Below are positions 56,646 to 64,000 of a DNA stretch of 64,000 nt, piece after piece. The DNA comes from Oscheius dolichura (lineage: Eukaryota > Nematoda > Chromadorea > Rhabditida > Rhabditidae): NCBI GenBank assembly GCA_932521035.1, contig OW051492.1, forward strand, positions 10,850,001 through 10,914,000. The letters are read 5' to 3'. Numbering within the stretch: the first letter of the stretch is position 1; each line of letters begins with the position of its first letter. A program made the position numbers and the translations under genes. A model generated the notes under the pieces. The model saw only the letters and a list, made by a program, of their open reading frames with translations, had not been told where the DNA came from and ran no database searches.

Positions 56646-56732
56646 GCTGTGCCCCATTGCTGTCGGTCTTTAGCCAGTTGGCTAGCTGTTCTTCTCTGCG
56701 TTCTTTTTTCTGAACATCGATTTTCAGAAGCC
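56646..56732 (+). promoter_or_regulatory. 5' flank of serpin 2: block shared with serpin 3, and acceptor
   Basis: CAGCTGTGCCCCATTGCTGT here matches CAGCTGTGCCTCATTATTAT at about 59752, and both are followed by GGCTAGCT. Each block lies about 90-120 bp before a serpin ATG. CGATTTTCAG ends at 56727, five bases before ATG, and is a likely trans-splice acceptor. This suggests a common regulatory element kept after gene duplication. Confidence 0.45.
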
Positions 56733-58620
56733 ATGGCGCTTCTCAACTCTGCAACCAACTTTGGATTGAACCTATTGAACCAGACCAGCTGCAGTGAGTC
56801 TGTAGTCCTTTCTGCCCTCTCAATCTCCATGGCTTTGGCTCTGGTTCATGCTGGAGCTGGAGGAAAGACCAAGGATCAGATAAGGGAGGCTATGGCTAAA
56901 GGTTAACCACTTTTTGAAACTGTTGAGGGTACTGTAACTTCAGGATCAACGGATAACCAGCTGGTTGACTTCTACAAGCAGATCGGAGAGTCCAGCTTGA
57001 AAAGCGACAAAGTCAAGCTCTTCCTGGCCAACCGGATGTATATAAAGGAGGGATTTACTGTCAAGCAGACCTTCCTGGATACGATTTCAAAGAATTACCA
57101 AGCAAAGACCGAGGTTCTGAACTTTGGAGAGAAGAAGAAGTGCGCCGATAAAGTCAACAGCTTTGTAAAGGAGGTGACTCACGATATGATCAAGGACCTT
57201 GTCAAGGAAGAGACTTTTGAAGGTCTGTTTGGGATATTCTATAATAAACAAAAGGAATTCCAGATGCCGTTGCCCTTCTGATCAATGCGATCTATCTGGA
57301 AGCAAAATGGGAGGATCCGTTCTATTCCAGCATGACCCACGAGGGAGACTTCCACATTTCTGAAGGAAAAAGCAAGAAGGTCAAGTACTTGAGCGACATG
57401 GAAGTTAATCGTCTCTATGGAGAGACAGACGAGGCCAAGATTCTGACTCTGAAGTACGAGGACGAGGCATTCACCTTCTCCATCATCCTGCCCAAGGAGA
57501 GATTCGGACTGGCCAAGCTGAGGGCCGGCTTGACGGGAGAGAAGCTCCAGAAGATGCTGGGCAGTGTCAAGGACACATACATCAATGTTAGTTACAGTAT
57601 TCCGGCCCACAAAAATAGTGGTTTTTAGATAAAGTTCCCGAAGTTCAAGATCGAGAAGGAGCTGAACCTCAAGACTGTCCTGAAAGCTCTGGGCGTTGAG
57701 GAGGTCTTCACCGACCAGGCCGATCTCTCTGGAATCGCTCCCAATATCAAAGTATCGGACGCTGTACACAAGGCCGTCATTGAGGTAGGTACTTATTGTC
57801 TGGGGGATAAAATGTACCCCCGGGGGGTAAAGGACACTGTAATGCTCCCAAATTAGCGAAAAAAGCCACTAGAAACCCAGGAATTGTAGGTTAACGAAGC
57901 CGGAACAAAAGCGGCGGATGCCACTCTGCTTAAATTTGCCCCCGAATCCTATAGAGAGGCAGTGCCAAAAGACTTCACCGCCGATCATCCCTTCCTCTTT
58001 GTCCTTCGCCATCAGAATTCTGTCCTTTTCCTGGGGCAATTTGCTTGAACTTTAACCCTTCCCCGCTAGTTTTCCCATTAATATCATCGCTTTTCCGCCA
58101 TTTTCTAAATTTCTAGGTTGATGAGGAAGGTACCAAGGCGGCGGCTGCTACTCTCTTTAAAATGGTCCAGAAGTCTGCTAGGATGAACGAACCAAAAGAC
58201 TTCACCGCTGATTATCCTTTCATTTTTGTTCTTCGTCACCAGGATACTGTACTTTTCATGGGGCAGTACTATGGCTAAGCGAAAATAAAGTTTCTTACTG
58301 TATTCGCCCCTAAAAACGCTTGGGGGAAAACCTTCTAGTGTTCATTTAGATTTTAGCCTTGGTTTTGGGAATGCACGCCGGGAAAGGCTGGAGATTGGTG
58401 GAGTCCTTGTTTCGTTCAATTTTATGAGAAAAAAGGTTGACTTCATTCTATTTTCCAGGTTGACGAAGAGGGTACAAAAGCTGCTGCCGCTACTCTGATG
58501 AAAGCTGTACCGATGTCTCTCCGGATGGAACAGCCAACAGACTTCACCGCCGATCATCCCTTCCTCTTTGTTCTCCGCCATAAGAATACTGTCCTTTTCA
58601 TGGGGCAATTTTACAACTAG
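56733..58620 (+). CDS. intracellular serpin with three alternative reactive-loop exons
   Basis: Constant exons: 56733-56901, 56944-57222, 57264-57586 and 57629-57784. They encode [100 protein letters not shown] and [21 protein letters not shown]. They end VHKAVIE in phase 0. Three separate exons can each follow, all phase 0 and all ending in their own stop: 57890-58048, 58117-58278 and 58459-58620. Each encodes hinge, reactive-centre loop and the terminal [13 protein letters not shown] strand. There is no signal peptide, so it is probably a cytosolic or nuclear inhibitor. The hinges of the second and third exons ([12 protein letters not shown]) are ideal for inhibition. Alternative terminal-exon choice would give three isoforms of about 370 residues. 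Confidence 0.9.
57890..58048 (+). other. serpin 2 alternative last exon A (predicted P1 Glu)
   Basis: Begins VNEAGTKAADATLLKFAPES. Counting from the hinge places P1-P1' at Glu-Ser. The hinge has Asp at P10, less favourable than Ala. It ends FLGQF-Ala-stop. No clear AATAAA follows it before exon B. The neighbouring acceptor is GAATTGTAG. Confidence 0.8.
58117..58278 (+). other. serpin 2 alternative last exon B (predicted P1 Lys)
   Basis: Begins [20 protein letters not shown], giving P1-P1' Lys-Ser, the choice expected for trypsin-like targets. It ends FMGQYYG-stop, followed by AATAAA at about 58284. The acceptor is AATTTCTAG. The DHPF element reads DYPF here. Confidence 0.85.
58459..58620 (+). 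other. serpin 2 alternative last exon C (predicted P1 Met)
   Basis: Begins [20 protein letters not shown], giving P1-P1' Met-Ser, the same bond type as alpha-1-antitrypsin. This suggests elastase- or chymotrypsin-like targets. It ends FMGQFYN-stop, with AATAAA at about 58652. The acceptor is TATTTTCCAG. Confidence 0.85.
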
Positions 58621-58751
58621 CTTTATTTGATTTAGAGAAGATGGTTTAGAAAAATAAACGCCTTTTAGGGGGACTTCAAGGCGAGGACTTCCCATTTTTG
58701 GTGTTTTCATCAGCTCCGCTCAATGATTCTCATTTTGATCCTCTAATTTAT

Positions 58752-59260
58752 TCACAGATCACAGACACTAATCTCCCGTATGTCGTTATCATTGTCAAAA
58801 CCGCAGCCGTTAACGTAGATATTGCGCCGTTTCACAGACACTAATCTCCCGTATGTCGTTATCATTGTCAAAACCGCAGCCGTTGGCGTCGGTAAATCTG
58901 TTCGGCGTCTCTGCAACGCATAGAAGCTAGGACTCTATAACCGTCCAATGAGTTCCGTTGTCTGTAATGTAGACCGTCACTTCCTGGAAGATGTCAATCT
59001 TGGGCAGGGGAAGCGAATCAAAGCAAGGGCTGCAATGGACAAGGAATTATAAATAAGGGAGCTCACTTACTTGATGATGTTAAGGGTACTATCCATGACT
59101 TCGTCGCTCTAAAAAGAGCTCAATAACATGTGAAAAGTACTTACAACATTGTGCATCTGAAGTGATACGAATTGCTAGACGCTAACTCGCAAGGATAGGC
59201 AAGTACTAGAAAAGGAACAGAAGCATTAGACTGCCCTTCATCTGACTTACTGTGGCTGGT
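58752..59260 (-). CDS. small secreted-type protein gene with damaged or unresolved ends
   Basis: Minus-strand exons read LAYPCELASSNSYHFRCTM, DEVMDSTLNII and NPCFDSLPLPKIDIFQEVT, continuing VYITDNGTHWT. They join through introns at about 59113-59149 and 59040-59085. After THWT the frame either stops (VIES-stop at about 58930) or continues through a 31-nt intron into NGCGFDNDNDIREISVC-DL-stop at 58752. The coding block GCGFDNDNDIREISVC is present twice, 73 bp apart, in different frames. No unambiguous start was found upstream (MKGSLMLLFLF is followed at once by a stop). Cys-containing, probably secreted; family unknown. It could be a recent pseudogene. Confidence 0.4.
58760..58884. repeat. tandem duplication, period 73 bp
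   Basis: Bases 58760-58811 and 58833-58884 are identical over 52 bp, beginning CACAGACACTAATCTCCCGT. The 73-bp period is not a multiple of three, so the duplication shifts the reading frame of the minus-strand coding sequence. Confidence 0.85.
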
Positions 59261-59869
59261 GAAATCTGATCTTTATTGCCTGCTCTATTTTAAAGGAGTT
59301 ATATGGGAATAAAACTAAAATTGGAGGCGAACTATTTAAAAAGTATAGTTAATTTCCAAAAAAAAGGTTACCGTACTTCGGGACCATTTGAGAAGCGGCG
59401 AACAAAAGACGAAAACTCGAAAGCATTCGAAAATTCCGATCATTTTTGTTGAAAAGGTCCCGCGTGGAAGGGGTTGCGGCCCGTTACGGTAACCTATTTT
59501 TGGAAATGAACTATAACTGACAGTTATCCATTCCCGCAACCGTTGAGATTAAACTAATGACGAGGAATTCCTGCATCCTGGGAAAGCGGCCGAACTAGTT
59601 GATAGAACAGCGCCAAGTGATGTCTAGTAGCCATGGCTTCAAACTAGTCATCTTTCCGTTCTTAAATAATGTTGGGAAAGGCCCATTCCCTCCAGAAACG
59701 GAGGGAAAAGGCCATGATCCTGTTGTTTTGATCTGCTCCGCCCTATGAAACCAGCTGTGCCTCATTATTATCGACCCGTGGTCAATTGCACACTTGATCT
59801 TGTCGGCTAGTCGGCTAGCTTGTTATTCTATCTATTTTTTACAATTTAGATTCGTTTATTTCAGGAGCC

Positions 59870-61149
59870 ATGGCGCTTCTCAATCCTGTCACTGATTTTG
59901 GACTGAACCTACTGAACCAGACAAGTAGCAGCGAATCTATAGTCCTTTCTGCCCTCTCAATCTCCATGGCTTTGGCTCTGGTTCATGCTGGAGCTGGAGG
60001 GAAGACCAAAGATCAGATAAGAGAGGCTATGGCTGAAGGTGGGACTGTGAATCCATTTGAGGGTACTGTAACTTCAGGGTTTACGGATAACCAGCTGATT
60101 AACTACTACAAAGAGATCGGAAGCACCATTACACGCAGTGAGAAGGTCAAGCTCCTGGTGGCTAACCGGATGTACATAAAAGAAGGCTTTGACGTCAAGA
60201 AAACTTATCTGGATATGATTTCAAAGAATTATCAAGCAAAGGCCGTTATTCTGGACTTTGACGAAGGGAAGAAGAGTGCGGACCAGGTCAATGGCTTTGT
60301 AAAGGAGGTGACTCACGATATGATCAAGGACCTCGTCAAGGAGAGTACATTTAAAAGTCTGTTTGCTAAATTTATAAGGAAATACTATCGGTTTCCAGAT
60401 GCCGTTGCCCTTCTGATCAATGCCATTTATCTCGATGCCAAATGGGCTGTTCCTTTCACCTCTAGCATGACTCAAGAAGGGGATTTCTACACTTCTGCTG
60501 GTCAGATAAAGAAGGTGAAGTACCTGAGGGATATAATGGTCACCCGGCCTTATGGAGAGACGGACGAGGCCGAGATCCTAACCCTGAAGTATCAGGACAA
60601 TGATTTCACCTTCTCCATCATCCTGCCCAAGGAGAGAGTCGGGCTGGCCAAGCTGAGGGCCGGCTTGACGGGAGAGAAGCTCCAGAAGATGCTGGGTAGT
60701 GTCAAGAATAACTACATCAATGTGAGCTACAATATTTTGGTCCAAAAATAATGGTTTATAGATCAAATTCCCGAAGTTCAAGATCGAGAAGGAGCTGAAC
60801 CTCAAGACTGTCCTGAAAGCTCTGGGCGTTGAGGAGGTCTTCACCGACCAGGCCGATCTCTCTGGAATCGCTCCCAATATCAAAGTATCGGACGCTGTAC
60901 ACAAAGCCGTCATTGAGGTGGGTGACTATATCCTTCCTTCCTTTTAATCCAAAAAACTACAAAACGTCCTCTTGTCTCCTGTTGTAGGTTGACGAAGCGG
61001 GAACAAAAGCTGCCGCGGCTACTGCCATCCATGTGGTGGCCACTTCGGCTAGAATGGACCGGCCAACAGACTTCACCGCCGATCATCCCTTCCTCTTTGT
61101 CCTTCGCCATCAGAATACTGTCCTTTTCATGGGGCATTTCAATGGATAA
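59870..61149 (+). CDS. intracellular serpin, single reactive-loop exon (predicted P1 Thr)
   Basis: Five exons: 59870-60038, 60078-60356, 60399-60721, 60762-60917 and 60988-61149. It is a close tandem paralogue of serpin 2: [73 protein letters not shown]. From about 60762 to 60917 the DNA is almost identical to serpin 2, suggesting gene conversion. The loop exon begins [20 protein letters not shown], giving P1-P1' Thr-Ser, and ends FMGHFNG. Introns 1 (39 nt) and 2 (42 nt) are multiples of three without stops, so retention would lengthen the protein rather than truncate it. No second loop exon is found before 61500. Probably cytosolic; inhibitory hinge intact. Confidence 0.9.
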
Positions 61150-62644
61150 ACTGTACTTTTCCCTATATTTTTTCCTGAATAAAATTCTGTTCGAGAAACT
61201 AATAGCCGGCTGCTGCTTTTTGTGGTCTGACTGTAAACAGAGCTGAGTCAGAGGGGCGGCGGCTTCGATAACAGTTTCCGCAGCTGTTGACTAGGCGTAT
61301 TCTTCCTCTGCTGGTATTTTTCTGCTCTCTACTAATACCACACCGTTTTTTATCATTTTACGATTAATTTGACTGAATTGGCGCCATTTATGAATTAGAA
61401 TTCATGTTTCCCAAGGAATAAGGCCCTAGAGCCCCTCCACGGCGATTTTCCTCCATTCTAGATGGATTTTCAGAATATTCTCGACATTCTTTTTTAATTT
61501 TTGGAACGAGGTTGTTTGCCAGGAGGGGAGAGAACCACAAAAAACGATGCCACCCGCGAGAAGGGTCCAAATCAATGGCGACCAACGAACAACCGCTCCG
61601 CGTCGGCCTTTGGAACCCCCATCTGTTCCGCAGGAAGTAAACAACGCTGCACTTCGTTGATTTATCAATCTTCTTTCACTTTTTTGGGAAGGAAAAAGTC
61701 CCGCTAAGGTCAGGGGGCTCATAAAAAACCGACTCAAAGACGAATTTTAACGAAAATTGGGGGTATTTTTAGCCTGAGGTCCATTCCATTGGCGAGTAAA
61801 CAAGTTTCGCAAGTTCTTCTTTCACTTTTTCCCTTCTTTCCCGTCTGTTTTGCAAGAAATTTTCGAAATTTTCGAATAGAAAAGGTCGAAAGTGTGTGAC
61901 GCACCCCATCTGGCATATTTCCCAATTGCATTGTTGTTGTGCAATGTTTGTTCGTCCCAACGAAGTCTTGTCTGTTTCTCCCCGCCTTCTTTTTTCTTTT
62001 CGAATATTTTACTACTTGAAGTCGTCGTTTCCTTTAGAAAAACGGTGTAGCCTCCCTTTTTCCTATTTATTTTCCTGAACGTGTTTATCTTTCAAATAAC
62101 AACTGCTCGGGGACAGACAGCTGGATTTCGAACGAAAACTTTAGAAAAGTTGGTACTTTATCTTTTTTCCCTTTGAATCGCCATTTTTTACTTGTTGCTA
62201 GCCTGTTGATCTTCCGATTTTCTACTCTTTCTATGTTAGAATGACCTCATTTTGAATTCTCATTGCCATGGAGAGGTCTCTCAATGGTCTGGTGGGGGGA
62301 AGGATGTTTGAACACTTTGCATCGCGTTTCGAACGGAATTCTTGTTGGTATTCTATTCTACAGACCAGGGGCTACCTGATTTCATCGTTAGAATGAAGAT
62401 TTTTGTCCAAATTTTGTAGAGCTCGAGATTTTTTGGTTTTCTTTGCTCGATTTGGGTAAAACTGGACCAAAAACCCTGCCCTTCGCTATAATCTCTGCTC
62501 TGAGGACAATAAGTCGTAACCCTTGATCTGTTGTTTAGTTGAGGATCCCGGTGGGACCCCGTTCCTTTCGAAATACTTTAAAATCTCCAGCCGTTAGCTA
62601 TTTTGCCGTCCTTTCTTACTCCCACCTCCCTATCCTGAGTACAC
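61150..62644. other. intergenic stretch between serpins 3 and 4
   Basis: AATAAAATTCT at about 61180 is the likely poly(A) signal of serpin 3. The short ORFs on both strands have no motif. I looked for further [16 protein letters not shown] loop exons here and saw none. Confidence 0.45.
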
Positions 62645-62785
62645 AATTATCCGCTTTCCTGCACCCGTAAAGTCTCGGCAGGAGGACCATTTTTATTCAA
62701 AACAATTACAAAACTGCGTCACCTTAATATCTTTGCCCTGCCGAGACTTTACGGGTGCAGGGGATCGGGCTATCGAGGACCGAGT
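62645..62785. repeat. palindromic MITE-like element, family A
   Basis: CCTGCACCCGTAAAGTCTCG and CGAGACTTTACGGGTGCAGG are exact inverted arms. The flank GGATCGGGCTATCGAGGAC is preserved on one side only. Confidence 0.85.
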
Positions 62786-63097
62786 CTGTCCTGACTGGTA
62801 TCCCTAATTTCTCCTGTTGGGATTAATCCTCTGGTTCCCATTTTTGGTTTCTTCGATTCCAATCACTGGTTGGTTCTTTGTGGTTCTCTCTCACTCTCTT
62901 TTTTTTGCCATTTCCGTTCACTTTCGCTGCCATTTTTCTGGGGCAATCGTCCCCCAAACTGGTAACCAACCAGCCAGCCACTTCCCCGTTCGTGCCCGCC
63001 TTTGATCAGTCGCACTCTTGAATTCGCCTCCGTTTAGGTTCGCCGTTCCTTTCTTTTCTCCTTCAAACATGTACAACAACGTTCTCTTTCAGATAAG

Positions 63098-64000
63098 ATG
63101 CCCCTTCTCAACTCTTCTACTGATTTTGGACTGAATCTCCTGAAGCAGACCAAGGAGGACGAGTCCGTCGTCATCTCGCCCCTCTCCATCTCGCTGGCCT
63201 TGGCTCTGGTTCATGCCGGAGCTAATGGAAAGACCAAGGAACAAATCAGGGAGGCTCTGGCTAAAGGTTAGCATTAGAAAAATACCAATTTTGGACCAAA
63301 TCCCTGTCTCCAAGGGAAATTGGGCCTCTATCCTTTATTCGAGGCTACTCGCAGGTCCTGGAGCGATTTCAAGTCTCGTAACAAGCCATTCATGCTTTTG
63401 GGATCAGTATTTCGCTTCAGGACCCTTGTTAGAGTCATAGAAAGGTAAAATACCCGGAAAATTAGGGCCGAGAACATTCCTAATGGAGGATATTTCCAGG
63501 ATCAACTGATGACCAGCTGATTGAGTACTACAAGCAGATCGGCACGACCATTATGAACAGCGACAAGGTCAAATTCCTCGTGGCCAATCGGATGTACATA
63601 AAAGAAGACTTCGACGTGAAGCACAGCTATTTGGAGACGATTTCGAAGAATTATCAAGCAACGGCTGAGTCGCTGAACTTCAACGAGGGACAGAAATGCG
63701 CTGATCATGTCAACGGCTTCGTCAGCGAGGTCACCCATAAAATGATCAAGGAACTCGTCAAGGAGGACACTTTCCAAGGTCTGTTTGAGTTATTTTAAAA
63801 AATAGACGGAGAATTTCCAGATGCCGTTGCTCTCCTGGTCAATGCCATCTACCTGGATGCCAAGTGGCGCTCCCCGTTCACTTCTGACATGACCCGCGAG
63901 GGTGACTTCCATATTTCTGAAGGGAAGACCAAGAAGGTCGAATATCTGAACGAGACGGAGGTTCACCGTCTTTATGGAGAGACGGACGAGGCCGAGATCC
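63098..64000 (+). CDS. intracellular serpin, 3' partial at the window edge
   Basis: Exons 63098-63266, 63500-63778 and 63821-64000 (continuing). CTCTTTCAG ends at 63092, a likely trans-splice acceptor six bases before ATG. It reads [80 protein letters not shown] and [17 protein letters not shown]. It has the same exon plan as serpins 2 and 3, but intron 1 is longer (233 nt). The reactive loop lies outside the window, so inhibitory potential and any alternative loop exons cannot be judged. Confidence 0.88.

Noticed and set aside
17706..62785. Family A palindromes as a CRISPR array or tRNA-like genes
   Set aside because: Copies are kilobases apart, fully palindromic, and lack spacers or a cloverleaf. 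They fit a MITE-like repeat.

Overview
The window is nuclear DNA of a nematode, most likely a rhabditid. The evidence is the gene families present: ET-module Ly6-like proteins, a CUB-like GPI protein, a transthyretin-like protein, a receptor L-domain protein, an SRA/SRB-type chemoreceptor and a Shaw-type K+ channel. Introns are very short (often 38-45 nt, GT..TTTYAG), and several start codons sit just behind splice-acceptor-like sites, as expected of trans-splicing. No genus can be named from the sequence alone. All gene models here were spliced by hand, by reading frame, phase and family motif.

Layout. 0-3 kb: two tandem ET-module genes flanking a minus-strand secreted peptide precursor. 3-5.3 kb: a small MITE and simple tandem arrays. 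5.3-10.5 kb: a sugar-porter MFS transporter and a divergent ZIP transporter. 10.7-15.4 kb: a GPI-anchored ET-plus-mucin protein, a small coiled-coil protein and a GT31-like glycosyltransferase. 16.4-20.2 kb: a 61-residue secreted peptide and a four-TM claudin-like gene. 20.4-22.9 kb: a Shaw-type Kv channel with a probable distal first exon at 28.8 kb. 23-35.7 kb: gene-poor, repeat-rich DNA with one tRNA-Trp(CCA) and one weak gene. 36-42 kb: a transthyretin-like gene and a large CUB-like GPI protein. 42.6-47.4 kb: a receptor with L-domain ectodomain, one TM segment and a cytosolic domain resembling an inactive tyrosine phosphatase. 48-50.5 kb: an ET-module gene fragment and a chemoreceptor. 54.3-64 kb: a tandem cluster of four intracellular-type serpins.

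The most striking locus is the second serpin (56.7-58.6 kb). Its constant body is followed by three consecutive alternative last exons. Each encodes a complete reactive-centre loop and C-terminus of equal length, with predicted P1 residues Glu, Lys and Met before an invariant Ser. One gene could therefore make three inhibitors with different protease targets. The neighbouring serpins add a Thr P1 and a probably non-inhibitory loop.

Repeats. A ~140-bp palindromic MITE-like family has 11 full copies and 2 halves. A second ~130-bp palindromic family has about five copies. A ~430-bp dispersed repeat has about seven copies. A 17-bp motif recurs mainly inside introns and appears to be one arm of a tiny palindromic element. 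Many copies lie in introns of the genes above.
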